Positions 26,587 to 35,209 are shown, counted from the stretch's first letter. The stretch: 64,000 nucleotides of DNA from Occultella kanbiaonis (GCF_009708215.1 NZ_CP046175.1:2604001-2668000), one strand, 5' to 3'. Notes: a model not told the origin generated them from the letters alone. Numbers and translations: made by a program.

Positions 26587-27300
26587 ATGAGTTCCGAGTA
26601 CGTGATCCCCGGGCTGCCCTGCCGAGACCTGGACGACGTCCTTCCTTTCTACGAGGCCCTCGGGTTCGACATCACCTATCGCCAGCTCCGGCCGAACCCG
26701 TACGCAGCCGTGCGCCGCGGCGGCATCGAGCTGCACTTCTTCGGCGTGCCGACCTTCGACCCTGAGGACTCGATGGGCAGTGTCGTGGTCATCGTGCCGG
26801 ACACCGGCGCCCTCTACGAGGCGTTCGCGGCCGGGCTGCGCGCCGAGTACGGCAAGGTCCCGATCAGCGGGATCCCGCGGATGACCCGGCCCCGCAAGAA
26901 GCAGGGCACGAGCGCCGGCTTCTCGGTGGTGGATCCCGGGGGCAACTGGCTGAGGATCACCTCGGTGCCGGACCAGGCCGCGCAGGACCCGGTCGAGGGT
27001 GGCCGCCTGGGTCGGGTGGTGGCGGCCGCCGCGCGGCAGGCGGACTCCCACGGCGACGTCGACGCGGGTGTGCGCGTGCTGCGCACCGGGCTGGCCCGGC
27101 ACACCGACGCTCCCATGGTCGAGCAGATCCCGGCCCTGGTGTACCTCGCGGAACTACTGGTCCGCACCGGTGACGCCACCGGCGCCCGCGAGAGTCTCGC
27201 GCTGGTGCTGGCCGCCGACCTGACCGAGGCGGAGCGTGACGTGCTCGCCGCGGAGCTGGCCGAGGCCGCCGAACTCCTGGCGACCGAACTGCCGACCTAG
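26587..27300 (+). CDS. VOC-fold (glyoxalase/bleomycin-resistance type) protein with helical tail
   Basis: 237 aa. Residues 1-125 form a VOC module: VIPGLPCRDLDDVLPFYEALGFDI at the start, GGIELHFFGVP with a potential metal/ligand His, and SVVDPGGNWLRI at the end, as in bleomycin-resistance-like proteins. Residues 130-237 are helical with two TPR-like units (DVDAGVRVLRTGLARH; ALVYLAELLVRTGDATGARESL). The helical tail is unusual for the family. The substrate is unknown. It is convergent with the serine hydrolase gene, 7 bp apart. Confidence 0.78.
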   Translation: MSSEYVIPGLPCRDLDDVLPFYEALGFDITYRQLRPNPYAAVRRGGIELHFFGVPTFDPEDSMGSVVVIVPDTGALYEAFAAGLRAEYGKVPISGIPRMTRPRKKQGTSAGFSVVDPGGNWLRITSVPDQAAQDPVEGGRLGRVVAAAARQADSHGDVDAGVRVLRTGLARHTDAPMVEQIPALVYLAELLVRTGDATGARESLALVLAADLTEAERDVLAAELAEAAELLATELPT

Positions 27301-27307
27301 GACGCGC

Positions 27308-28789
27308 TCAGGGCAGGTGTGCCTCGAACCGCACGCCGGCCAGCGGCACCGCGTTCCAGGCGGCGGTGGCCACGCCGTCCGCGCCGCGCAACCTGAACCG
27401 GTGCGGCAGCTCGGCGAGCATGACGTCCGCCTCGAAGGTGCCGTCGGCCTGCCAGCCGCCGCGGGCGAGCACCGCGGTCGACTCCCGGGAGCGGCCGCGG
27501 CGCGAACTGCGCACGAGCCCGACGGCGGTGGTCACCTCGGTCTCGACCCATGCCGTTGGTGCGCCGTCGATCCGGACCGTGCCGCCGGAGAACGCGAACG
27601 TCGCCTGCCAGCCGTCGGCGGCCGGGACGACCTCCACCCGGGTGCCGGCCGGGAGCGGACCCGGCTCTCCGCCGTCGGCCACCACGAAGGCGACCGGCTC
27701 GCCGGGCGCGGCGCCCGGGTCCGCCTCGACCACGGGGAGGGCGAGCCCCGCGAGCCGTCCGGACAGGCGCGCCGTGGCTGCCGGGTCGGCATCCGGGGCG
27801 CCGACGGCCGGCAGCAGATGGGTCCACGCGGCGGTCAGGATGCCCTGCATGTCGTCGGTGGCCGAGGTGGTCGCCAGGACCAGGTCCGAATCGGGGACCA
27901 CCACGCAGAACTGGCCGTAGGCGCCGTCGCCGCGGAAGCCGTGCCGAGCCATCCAGAACTGGTACCCGTAGCCCTGGGCCCAGTCGATGCTGGTCGCCGG
28001 ATCGGAGTCGGTCCGCACGTGCGAGCGGGTCGCGAGCTCCACCCACCCCTCGGGCAGCACCTGGGTGCCCTGCCAGCGGCCGCCGGCGAGCAGCAGCTGC
28101 CCGAACGCGGCGATCGACTCCGTGGTCAGGTGCAGCCCAGAGAAGCCGAGCGCGTTGCCCTGGCCGTCGGTGTCCCAGTGCCCCGGGGTGATGCCGAGCG
28201 GTTCGAACAGACGCGGGCGCAGGTAGTCGATCAGGTGGGTGCCGCTGAGCTCGGCCACCAGGGTCGCGACCACATAGGTGCAGCTGTTGTTGTAGACGTG
28301 CCGAGAGCCCACCGGGGCCTGCGGCGGCTGGCGCAGGAAGCCCCTGACCACGTCGTCGGGCTCGAGCTCGTACGCCCGCTCGAGAGTGTCGGCCGTGTGC
28401 CCCGTGGACATCGAGAGGACGTGGTGGACGGTCAGCGACGCGACCGCGGCGTCGACGTTGTCCGGGACGTGCGCCGGCAGCAGGTCCACGATCTTGTCGT
28501 CGAGGGAGAACAGGCCCTCCGCGATCGCGAAACCTGCCGCCGTGGACGTGAACGACTTGCTCAGGGAGTAGAGCAGGTGCGGTCGGTCCGGAGCGTACGG
28601 CGCCCACCAGCCCTCCGCGGCAACCCGGCCCGCATGGACCACCATCAGGCTGTGCAGCTCGATCCCGCGGGCCTCGACCGCGTCGAGGAAGGCGGCGATC
28701 CCGGCGGCCGAGATGCCCGCCTCGGCGGGCGTGGCGCGGGGGAGGAGCTGTCGGGCGGTCTCGGTCTGCGTGGGTGACGTCGTCGACAT
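27308..28789 (-). CDS. Class C beta-lactamase-type serine hydrolase
   Basis: 493 aa. A penicillin-binding/AmpC-like fold with nucleophile motif SLSK (S75, K78) at the helix YSLSKSFTSTAAGFAIAEGL and Tyr motif YNN (in HVYNNSCTY). The C-terminal 130 residues are a separate beta-rich domain, as in esterase- or D-aminopeptidase-like members. No export signal is visible, so it is probably a cytoplasmic esterase or peptidase and not a beta-lactamase. The start at 28789 removes a non-conserved extension. It is a single gene. Confidence 0.83.
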   Translation of the reverse strand: MSTTSPTQTETARQLLPRATPAEAGISAAGIAAFLDAVEARGIELHSLMVVHAGRVAAEGWWAPYAPDRPHLLYSLSKSFTSTAAGFAIAEGLFSLDDKIVDLLPAHVPDNVDAAVASLTVHHVLSMSTGHTADTLERAYELEPDDVVRGFLRQPPQAPVGSRHVYNNSCTYVVATLVAELSGTHLIDYLRPRLFEPLGITPGHWDTDGQGNALGFSGLHLTTESIAAFGQLLLAGGRWQGTQVLPEGWVELATRSHVRTDSDPATSIDWAQGYGYQFWMARHGFRGDGAYGQFCVVVPDSDLVLATTSATDDMQGILTAAWTHLLPAVGAPDADPAATARLSGRLAGLALPVVEADPGAAPGEPVAFVVADGGEPGPLPAGTRVEVVPAADGWQATFAFSGGTVRIDGAPTAWVETEVTTAVGLVRSSRRGRSRESTAVLARGGWQADGTFEADVMLAELPHRFRLRGADGVATAAWNAVPLAGVRFEAHLP

Positions 28790-28897
28790 GTCCGTGAGCC
28801 TAGTGAGTCCGGCCGTGAACGCTTGCGGGTGGCCCGGCAATGCCTCGCAGCGGACGCTGAGGCCGGACCGTGGTGATCGGGGCCAGGGCGTGGACCG

Positions 28898-29680
28898 TCA
28901 GGACTCCCGGTGATCCGCCCGGCGCTCGAGTTTCGTCCAGCCCCTCCAGCCACGTTTCGTCAGGAGTTCGATCAGGCGGCCAGCCGGCGGCACGGTGTCG
29001 ACCACGAGTCTGTCCATCAGCGCCACCAACGGTGCCTCGAGCTCGGTGTCGTCGACGTAGTCGTCGCCCTGTTCATCGGCCAGCCGCGTGAGGTAGGCGG
29101 CGAGCTCGTCTGCCAACTCGACCAGCCGCAGGTCGTCGGTGGTTCCGTCGAGGGCTTGGCTCAGCGTGCGACAGAACGCGACGAACATCGGGTCTGCGTT
29201 CTGCTCGCGCTTACGTGCCATCCACTCCGTGACGCGTCCGGGTGAGCGCGCCGCCAGCAGGATCCAGCCGTCGCGCTCGACCTGGACGATCCGCTCGTGG
29301 ATCCCGAGCGCCCGTAACTGGTCAAGATGCTCGACCACTTGCGGTGGCAGCGCGAGGTGGTCCCCGGCGGCGAGCTTGGCGATCTGTTGCCGATGCCGCT
29401 GACGCTGCCGGATCTCGGCCTCGAGCCGACGGTCGATGTCCGCCACCGCGGCGGTGAACTCCGCCCGGTCGGCCCGCAGCAACTCCCGCACGTGTGACAG
29501 TGGGACCCCGGCCTGGGCGAGGGTCCGGATCTTGATCACCTCGATCACCGCGGCGGCGTCGTACCGGCGGTAGCCGGAGTGGTCCCGCTCCGGTTCCCGC
29601 AGCAGACCCTTGGCGTGATAGTGACGCACCGCGCGGACGGTGACCCCGGAGTACGACGCCATTTCACCGATGGTCAGCAT
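28898..29680 (-). CDS. MerR-family transcriptional regulator
   Basis: 260 aa. The N-terminal MerR domain (1-70) is complete: TIGEMASYSGVTVRAVRHYHAKGLLREPERDHSGYRRYDAAAVIEVIKI. A coiled-coil helix follows (about 80-115, with EAEIRQRQRHRQQIAKL). The C-terminal 140 residues are a helical effector domain without the Cys residues of metal sensors. It is second in an operon with the alpha/beta hydrolase (12 bp gap) and should act on the palindrome at 30563-30581. The ligand is unknown, probably an organic molecule. Confidence 0.88.
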   Translation of the reverse strand: MLTIGEMASYSGVTVRAVRHYHAKGLLREPERDHSGYRRYDAAAVIEVIKIRTLAQAGVPLSHVRELLRADRAEFTAAVADIDRRLEAEIRQRQRHRQQIAKLAAGDHLALPPQVVEHLDQLRALGIHERIVQVERDGWILLAARSPGRVTEWMARKREQNADPMFVAFCRTLSQALDGTTDDLRLVELADELAAYLTRLADEQGDDYVDDTELEAPLVALMDRLVVDTVPPAGRLIELLTKRGWRGWTKLERRADHRES

Positions 29681-29692
29681 CGCACCAGTCTC

Positions 29693-30505
29693 CTACCTGC
29701 CGTCCGAGAGACCTGCGCGCCCGGCTGCCCCAGGTGTGTTCCGGATGAGCTGAGCGATCTCCCGCGCGTGGGTGAACGGCAGTGCGTGGTCGGCGTCGAT
29801 CCATGACGTGACGATGTGTGGTTGGTCTCGGAGCAGCCGCTCGACGCCGGCGCACCAGATCCGGTTGAGCCGCTCTGCAGGTCCTTCGTTGCCGGCGCCC
29901 GCCATCGAGGTCGACATGATCATGGTCGTGGGCAGTGCGATCCTGCGGTACCGGTCGAGGATCCCGGACCGGATCACATCGATCTCGATGTTCAGGTCGA
30001 GGATCTCCTGAGCGGTGAGCAGCACCTGACGCGAGGCGTCCTTCTCGGAGATCTGCTGCGCCGCCATGTCTTCCCACATGAGGCGGAACTCCGGTAGCAG
30101 AGCTTCGGTGATCAACGGTTCGGGTACCGGGTTCGCCCCGTCGATGAGTACCAGGGAAGCCACGGTGTCCCGGTGTTCGGAGGCGAAGTGGACGGCCAGG
30201 TCCGCGCCCAGCGAGTACCCGACGAGAACCGGGGCGGCAGGCGGGTCGCGGCGCCCGAGTTCCAACATGACGGCGGTCAGATCACCGAGGAGCGCGTCGA
30301 AGGAATAGTCCTCGGCCGGCGAGGCGAGGCCGTGGCCACGCAGGTCGAACGTCACCACGTCGTAGTCCCGCCGTAGCAATTCGGCCAGTTCGTGCAGATC
30401 GGCCTGCGTCGAGTTCAGCCCGGGGCACAAGACCAACGGCTGTCCGGAGCCGCCGCGGGACACCGGGATCCTGACGTCGCGGTGGTGGATCGTGAAGTTC
30501 TGCAT
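29693..30505 (-). CDS. Alpha/beta hydrolase
   Basis: 270 aa. The hydrolase fold is clear: oxyanion strand LVLCPGL, FDLRGHGLAS, nucleophile elbow GYSLG with S98, and C-terminal catalytic His in DADHALPFTHA. The acid is probably a late Asp near TSWIDADH. The ATG at 30505 was chosen over a very long upstream extension, which is only the antisense of the GH13 gene. It forms an operon with the MerR regulator and is probably induced by its substrate through the MerR-type promoter. Substrate unknown. Confidence 0.87.
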   Translation of the reverse strand: MQNFTIHHRDVRIPVSRGGSGQPLVLCPGLNSTQADLHELAELLRRDYDVVTFDLRGHGLASPAEDYSFDALLGDLTAVMLELGRRDPPAAPVLVGYSLGADLAVHFASEHRDTVASLVLIDGANPVPEPLITEALLPEFRLMWEDMAAQQISEKDASRQVLLTAQEILDLNIEIDVIRSGILDRYRRIALPTTMIMSTSMAGAGNEGPAERLNRIWCAGVERLLRDQPHIVTSWIDADHALPFTHAREIAQLIRNTPGAAGRAGLSDGR

Positions 30506-30562
30506 TGTGCTCTCGTCTCTCTGGGCCCTGTCCTGGTTCGGTTGCCTCCCATCCTCAGAGCC

Positions 30563-30581
30563 TGACCCTGCGTCAGGGTCA
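30563..30581. promoter_or_regulatory. MerR-type operator of the hydrolase-merR operon
   Basis: TGACCCTG-CGT-CAGGGTCA is a perfect 8-bp inverted repeat with 3-bp spacer. On the minus strand it lies inside a promoter with -35 TTGACC (30577-30582) and a weak -10 GAGGAT (30551-30556) spaced about 20 bp, the elongated spacing typical of MerR-activated promoters. It lies about 60 bp upstream of the hydrolase start. The same 126-bp gap also serves the divergent GH13 gene. Confidence 0.65.
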
Positions 30582-30631
30582 AGCGCGGGTCCCGTCCGTT
30601 CGCGATCCGCCCGGACTGCGAGACTGGTGCC

Positions 30632-31942
30632 ATGACGTCCTGGCAGGAGCACGCGATCTGGTGGCAGGTCTACCCACTCGGCTTCGTCGACGCGCCCAAG
30701 GCGCTCGCGGACGCGCCGCACGAACCGACCCGAACCCTGCGTGCCCTGATCGGCTGGCTCGACTACGCCGTCGGGCTCGGCGTTTCCGGCCTTGCGCTCG
30801 GCCCGATCTTCACGGCGAGCACCCACGGCTACGACACCCTCGACCACTTCGCCATCGACCCGCGGCTCGGGGACCGGGCCGACTTCGACGCGCTCGTGGC
30901 GGCGGCGCACGAACGTGGCCTCCGGGTCATGCTCGACGGCGTCTTCAACCACGTCGGGCACGAGCACCCGGCGTTCCGGGCCGCCGTCGAGAACGGCCCG
31001 GACAGTGCCGAGGCCCGCCTGTTCGACCTCACCTGGAGCGAGCCGGGCGCCGAGCCGAGCCACCGCAACTTCGAGGGCCACGACGCCCTGGTCGCGCTCA
31101 ATCACGACGACGACGCCGTGGCCGAACTCGTCGGCGAGGTGATGCGGTACTGGCTCCGCGCGGGTGCGGACGCGTGGCGCCTGGATGCGGCGTACGCGGT
31201 GCCGTCCTCGTTCTGGCAGCGGGTGCTGCCGACGGTCCGCGCCGAGTTCGGTGAGGCGTACGTGGTGGGCGAGGTCATCCACGGCGACTACGCGCAGATC
31301 GTGACCGAGTCCGGGATGGACGCCGTCACCCAGTACGAGCTGTGGAAGGCGATCTGGAACTCGATCCGGGAGCGGAACTTCTACGAGCTCGACCATGCGC
31401 TCGGTCGGCACAACGACATGCTCGAGGCGTTCGTGCCGCTGACCTTCGTCGGCAACCACGACGTGACCCGGATCGCGACCCAGATCCCCGACCCGCGGGT
31501 GCGTGCCCACGCGCTGGTGCTGCTGATGACGCTGGGCGGGACACCGTCGGTCTACTACGGCGACGAGCAGGGCTACGAGGCGGTCAAGGAGGAGCGCTTC
31601 GGTGGTGACGACGCGATCCGGCCCGCGTTCCCTGACGCGCCGGCGGACCTGTCCGAGGCCGGGTGGGACGTCTACCACCTGCACCAGGAGCTGATCTCGT
31701 TGCGGCGCCGGCACCCCTGGCTGCACCGCGCCCGCACCCGTGCGCTCGACCTCTCGAACGAGACGTACGCCTACGAGGCCATGGGCGACGGCGGCCGGCT
31801 GGTCGTGGTGCTGAATCTCGCCGACACCCCGGCCCGGGTGGACGGCGTCGGCGTCACCGGCGTGGTGGCCGGGCAGGCCGAACTGGGCGACGGCGGAGGC
31901 TGGGTCCGCGTGGACGCGTGCGGCTGGGCGGTGCTCGAGTAG
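30632..31942 (+). CDS. GH13 alpha-amylase-family protein
   Basis: 436 aa, short for the family. The catalytic triad is intact: D185 in AWRLDAAY, E214 in VVGEVIH and D277 in FVGNHDVTR, with region I as LDGVFNHVGHEH. It starts almost directly with the barrel (IWWQVYPLGFVDAP), has no signal peptide, and ends with a small beta-domain. A cytoplasmic alpha-glucan, maltodextrin or trehalose-related glycosidase fits. Specificity cannot be assigned. No operon partners. Confidence 0.85.
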   Translation: MTSWQEHAIWWQVYPLGFVDAPKALADAPHEPTRTLRALIGWLDYAVGLGVSGLALGPIFTASTHGYDTLDHFAIDPRLGDRADFDALVAAAHERGLRVMLDGVFNHVGHEHPAFRAAVENGPDSAEARLFDLTWSEPGAEPSHRNFEGHDALVALNHDDDAVAELVGEVMRYWLRAGADAWRLDAAYAVPSSFWQRVLPTVRAEFGEAYVVGEVIHGDYAQIVTESGMDAVTQYELWKAIWNSIRERNFYELDHALGRHNDMLEAFVPLTFVGNHDVTRIATQIPDPRVRAHALVLLMTLGGTPSVYYGDEQGYEAVKEERFGGDDAIRPAFPDAPADLSEAGWDVYHLHQELISLRRRHPWLHRARTRALDLSNETYAYEAMGDGGRLVVVLNLADTPARVDGVGVTGVVAGQAELGDGGGWVRVDACGWAVLE

Positions 31943-32056
31943 GAGGGCCGCGGGCTGCTCCTGCCGGCGGCGCCCGCGCGCCGGCGACGTGGCAGGGCTA
32001 GCGTGCTGTGACCGGGTCGTACCCCCGTGCCCGGGAGGTTCGAGGAGGAACCCATC
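31943..32056. promoter_or_regulatory. Intergenic region with dodecin promoter and possible terminator
   Basis: CGCGGGC (31949-31955) can pair with GCCCGCG (31972-31978) over a structured 16-nt loop just after the GH13 stop, a possible terminator. A TAGCGT box at 31999-32004 could drive the dodecin gene with a leader of about 45 nt. GAGGAGGAA precedes the dodecin ATG. Confidence 0.4.
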
Positions 32057-32266
32057 ATGGCCAATCACACGTACGGCGTCTCGGAGATCGTCGGCACGTC
32101 GACCGACGGTATCGACGCGGCGATCTCGAACGGCGTCGCCAAGGCCGCAGGGAGCGTCCGCAACCTCGACTGGTTCACGGTCAGCGAGATCCGTGGGCAC
32201 ATCGCGGACAATGCGGTCGCCGACTGGCAGGTCACGATCAAGCTGGGGTTCCGGATCGAGGAGTGA
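32057..32266 (+). CDS. Dodecin (flavin-binding storage protein)
   Basis: 69 aa, the normal size. Dodecins assemble into hollow dodecamers that bind flavins (FMN, FAD, riboflavin) and buffer them. Family features are YGVSEIVGTSTDGIDAAISNGVAKA, with W39 in LDWFTVSEIRG (which stacks on the isoalloxazine ring) and Q58 in ADWQVTIKLGFRIEE. The ATG has a strong GAGGAGGAA site. Cytoplasmic. The link to F420/flavin metabolism elsewhere in the window is only thematic. Confidence 0.92.
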   Translation: MANHTYGVSEIVGTSTDGIDAAISNGVAKAAGSVRNLDWFTVSEIRGHIADNAVADWQVTIKLGFRIEE

Positions 32267-32267
32267 C

Positions 32268-32726
32268 TCAGTCCGGGACCCGGCCGAGGTTCCCTGCGAT
32301 CCACTCGTTCCGAACGGTGAGCAGGCGGGTCAGGTAGGACGTCAGGACCAACCGGTCGACGACGCGGCCCAGTGGTCCCAGTGGTGAGGCGAACTCGACC
32401 ACGTCGGTCATCAGGGTTCCGCTATCGCCGGCCTCGAACAGGTGCTCGTGCCACCAGCGCCCGAACGGACCGGAGACCTGCTCGTCGACGAACCGGTGCG
32501 GGGGCTCGTGCTCGACGATCCGCGACGTCATCGTGAACGGGATGCCGAAGTGCCGGGCCCGCCAGGTCACGGACTCGCCCGGTCCGAGGACGCCCGAGGT
32601 CACCGGACCGATCGCTCGTTCGTCGGAGCGCGCCATCGATGCGGTGTGCGCGTCGACCGAGTGACTCAGCTCGAAGCAGGCCTCGACCGGTGCGGCTATC
32701 AGGGTCTGGAGTCGGATCGTCGGCAC
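32268..32726 (-). CDS. SRPBCC-family protein
   Basis: 152 aa. The START/Bet v1-like fold is recognisable by the first strand RLQTLIAAPVEACFELSHSVDAHTAS, the central TWRARHFGIPFTMTSRIVEHEPPHRFVDEQVSGPF and a long C-terminal helix. These proteins bind hydrophobic ligands; many are annotated as cell-division-inhibitor- or cyclase-like. Ligand unknown. It converges with the dodecin gene, with only one base between stops. Confidence 0.8.
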   Translation of the reverse strand: MPTIRLQTLIAAPVEACFELSHSVDAHTASMARSDERAIGPVTSGVLGPGESVTWRARHFGIPFTMTSRIVEHEPPHRFVDEQVSGPFGRWWHEHLFEAGDSGTLMTDVVEFASPLGPLGRVVDRLVLTSYLTRLLTVRNEWIAGNLGRVPD

Positions 32727-32793
32727 GGGACGAGCCTATGCGGGGGTTGTCCACAGATGGGTGGGTGGTCTTCCGTTTGTCGGTGGGCGGGCG

Positions 32794-32799
32794 TAGTGT
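32794..32799 (+). promoter_or_regulatory. -10 box of a leaderless DUF222-HNH gene
   Basis: TAGTGT is followed by seven bases and the ATG at 32807, with no ribosome site. Such short spacing gives a leaderless message. The next few bases (GTAGTACAC) are also A/T-rich. Confidence 0.5.
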
Positions 32800-32806
32800 A
32801 GTACAC

Positions 32807-35152
32807 ATGTTCGAGGTCGACGGCGGGGGTGGTGTTCCGCAGGCGGGTGCGCCGTCGTCGGGGTGCTGCGCGCATTGCGCTGAGGCGAGTGGTGGGCGGG
32901 TGCGGGTGGTCGATTATGGCGTGTTGGATGAGGCCGCGTTGGCGGTGTTGTCGCCGCGGGAGTTGGCTGAGGTGGCCGCGTTCGAGCGGGAGTTGGCGTA
33001 TCAGGACTGGTTCGAGGAGTTCGTGGGTGCGCCCGAGGATCTGATCAGTGAAGGCGACCTCGGCGGTACGCAGGGCCCCGAAGCGTCCACGTCTGAGGCT
33101 GGAGCGGTCCACGGACCCAGCGTTGAGCAGGGCGCCGTGCCGAGCCCTGGCTCGGGCGTCTTGCCGAGCCCTGGCTCGGGTGTCTTGCCCGGCGCTGGCT
33201 CGGCTCCGACGGCGCAGGCGGGTGCCCGCCAGGTGTTCCGGGCCGAGGTCCCGGTGGATCTGGGTGGTGGTGGTCTGCCGCGGGTCGACGCCCAGGCGTT
33301 GTCGACTCGGGCGGTCGATGGGTTCTTGGTCGATGAGCTCACGCGTGCGGATCTGGCCGGGATGGATGAGTACGAACTCGTTGATGCCCTGGGGTGCTTC
33401 CGGCGTCTGGAGGCGGTGGGGTCGGCGGGGGTGCGGGAGGTCGCGGCGGAGTTGGCGTCGCGGGCGTCGATGGTGATGGCGCGGCCGCGGGCGGTCGGTC
33501 GGCGGGTGGTGTTCCGGGAGTCGTTGGCCGCGGATGAGATCGCGGCGAAGGTGGGGTGTTCGAAGCAGGAGGCGAACCGGTTGGTCCGGGTCGGGCAGTT
33601 CCTGGGCGGGATCGCGGCCCCGACGGGTGAGGCGTTGGCCAGGGGTGAGATCGATGCGGGTAAGGCCGACGTGATCGCGGTCGCGGTGTCGGTGTTGGAG
33701 GCCGAGGCGGCGTTCAAGGTCCAGGAGGAGTTGTTGCCGAAGGCGGTGTTGTGGACTCGGCACCGGGTGGTGCGGGAGGTCGCGAAAATGGTCGCGGCGG
33801 CTGATCCGGGGCAGTTCACGCAGCGGGCCGCGCGGGCCAGTACCCGCCGGTATGTGGACCGGGCCAGGGTCGATGTCGATGGGATGGCCTCGCAGACGTT
33901 GTACTGGCCGGCCGCGGACGCCCTCGGCCTGGATCTGTTGCTCGATAGTGCGGCGTCCTCGGCGAAGGCCGCCGGGGACCTGCGCACGTTGGAGCAGTTG
34001 CGGGCCGATGTCATGGCCGACATCGTCGCCCACGGCCTGAACACCGGCCAGGTCGGCGACCTGACCGGATTCACCTTCCAACTCCACACCGGCCCCTGCA
34101 CCCACACCCACCACCACGACCACGAGGCCGAGCAGGACGCTCAGGGCTCAGAAACTGAAACTTCCACGGCCAGCCCGACAACTGAGCCGGAGACGTCCAA
34201 TGCGCCCAGCGCCGCTCCGACGGGCGTGCCGGAGGGGACGGGTGCGCCTACCACCGGCCCGACGGGCGGGTTCGAGGGGACGGGTGCGTCCAGTACCGCT
34301 CCGACTGACAGGTCCGAGGGGACAAGCGCGCCCAGCACCGGCCCGACAGGCGGGGCGGAGGGGACAGTTCTGCCCGCGACCGGGCCATCCGGCGGGTCCG
34401 AGGAGACCAACGCGCCCAGTACCGGGCCATCCGGCGGGTTCGAGGGGACAGGTGCGCCAACCACCGGCCCGGCCACTGGCGCAACCACCCAGGGTGGATT
34501 CTTGGGGTCCTGGCATGGTGCTGATACCGGGGCCGATCCACGGGTGTTCACCCCCGCCCGGGGACAAGGACTGCCACGGGTCTGGCCCCTCGGAGTCCTC
34601 GGCGGACACCGCGCCCAGATCCTCATCCGCGTCACCCTCTCGACCCTGATGGGCGGCGAGGACCCCGGCGACATCGAAGGACTCGGCCCGATCCCCGCCG
34701 ACGTCGCCCGCGCCTTCGCCGCCGGCGGCACCTGGCGACGCCTGGTCACCGACCCCATCACCGACCGCGTCCTGGACTACGGCACCACCCGCTACGAACC
34801 GCCACAGAACATGAGCGACCGGATCAAAGAGAACGAACCCCACTGCACCGCAGCCGGCTGCTCGGCCACCGCCCGAATGACCGAACTCGACCACCGGACC
34901 CCGTTCCCCCTCGGACACACCAGCGACGACAACCTCGACCCCAAATGCCGCCGCTGCCACGTCCTGAAGACCCACGGCAACTTCGAAGACGAAGTCGACG
35001 ACCACGGCAACCGGTTCTGGCGCACCCCCACCGGCCACGTCTACATGCGCAACCCCAACGGCACCATCACCGAACTCCCCAGAACCCGCCCCGACAGCAA
35101 CGGCCCCACCTACCGCACCGCACCCGACCCCGACGAACCACCACCCTTCTGA
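32807..35152 (+). CDS. DUF222 and HNH endonuclease domain protein
   Basis: 781 aa. A DUF222 region (about 170-440) carries GFLVDELTRADLAGMDEYELVDALGCFRRLEA and SLAADEIAAKVGCSKQEANRLV. The C-terminal HNH nuclease (about 680-750) has CTAAGCS, LDHRTPFPLG and CRRCHVLKTHGNF, giving the zinc Cys pairs and catalytic His. Two low-complexity parts are notable: 24-bp repeats near residues 112-133 and six 14-residue repeats at 471-554. Codon use is more G-ending/TTG-rich at the 5' half than in neighbours. Such proteins are abundant in actinobacteria and of unknown role, perhaps mobile or selfish DNA. Confidence 0.82.
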   Translation: MFEVDGGGGVPQAGAPSSGCCAHCAEASGGRVRVVDYGVLDEAALAVLSPRELAEVAAFERELAYQDWFEEFVGAPEDLISEGDLGGTQGPEASTSEAGAVHGPSVEQGAVPSPGSGVLPSPGSGVLPGAGSAPTAQAGARQVFRAEVPVDLGGGGLPRVDAQALSTRAVDGFLVDELTRADLAGMDEYELVDALGCFRRLEAVGSAGVREVAAELASRASMVMARPRAVGRRVVFRESLAADEIAAKVGCSKQEANRLVRVGQFLGGIAAPTGEALARGEIDAGKADVIAVAVSVLEAEAAFKVQEELLPKAVLWTRHRVVREVAKMVAAADPGQFTQRAARASTRRYVDRARVDVDGMASQTLYWPAADALGLDLLLDSAASSAKAAGDLRTLEQLRADVMADIVAHGLNTGQVGDLTGFTFQLHTGPCTHTHHHDHEAEQDAQGSETETSTASPTTEPETSNAPSAAPTGVPEGTGAPTTGPTGGFEGTGASSTAPTDRSEGTSAPSTGPTGGAEGTVLPATGPSGGSEETNAPSTGPSGGFEGTGAPTTGPATGATTQGGFLGSWHGADTGADPRVFTPARGQGLPRVWPLGVLGGHRAQILIRVTLSTLMGGEDPGDIEGLGPIPADVARAFAAGGTWRRLVTDPITDRVLDYGTTRYEPPQNMSDRIKENEPHCTAAGCSATARMTELDHRTPFPLGHTSDDNLDPKCRRCHVLKTHGNFEDEVDDHGNRFWRTPTGHVYMRNPNGTITELPRTRPDSNGPTYRTAPDPDEPPPF
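33139..33205 (+). repeat. 24-bp tandem repeat inside the DUF222-HNH gene
   Basis: Two nearly identical 24-bp units and a degenerate third encode PSPGSGVL-PSPGSGVL-PGAGS. The period is a multiple of three, so the frame is kept. Copy number could vary by slippage. Confidence 0.75.
34217..34468 (+). repeat. Six imperfect 42-bp tandem repeats inside the DUF222-HNH gene
   Basis: Six 14-residue units of the form PTGGxEGTGAPTTG (for example PTGVPEGTGAPTTG and PSGGSEETNAPSTG) follow each other without gaps. They form a Pro/Thr/Gly linker between the DUF222 and HNH domains. The units differ at several positions, so the array is not recent. Confidence 0.8.
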
Positions 35153-35209
35153 GCGATGACCTCAGCGAGAGAAGCCCTGGACGCCCCGTTCCCAGGTTGC
35201 GCGACCGAC

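Noticed and set aside
27308-28789. Calling the serine hydrolase an antibiotic-resistance beta-lactamase
   Set aside because: It has the SxxK and YxN motifs of the fold but no export signal and an extra C-terminal domain, which fits an intracellular esterase or peptidase better.
30506-32200. A long N-terminal extension of the alpha/beta hydrolase, antisense to the GH13 gene
   Set aside because: The extension has random composition. ATG 30505 starts a complete hydrolase fold, and the extension would cross a promoter and operator.
34217-34468. Regular repeats that could look like a CRISPR array
   Set aside because: The units are contiguous without spacers, keep the reading frame and encode a Pro/Thr/Gly linker.
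35153-35209. CTGAG/CTCAG inverted repeat between the HNH and DinB-like genes as a terminator
   Set aside because: The 5-bp stem is too short to call with confidence.
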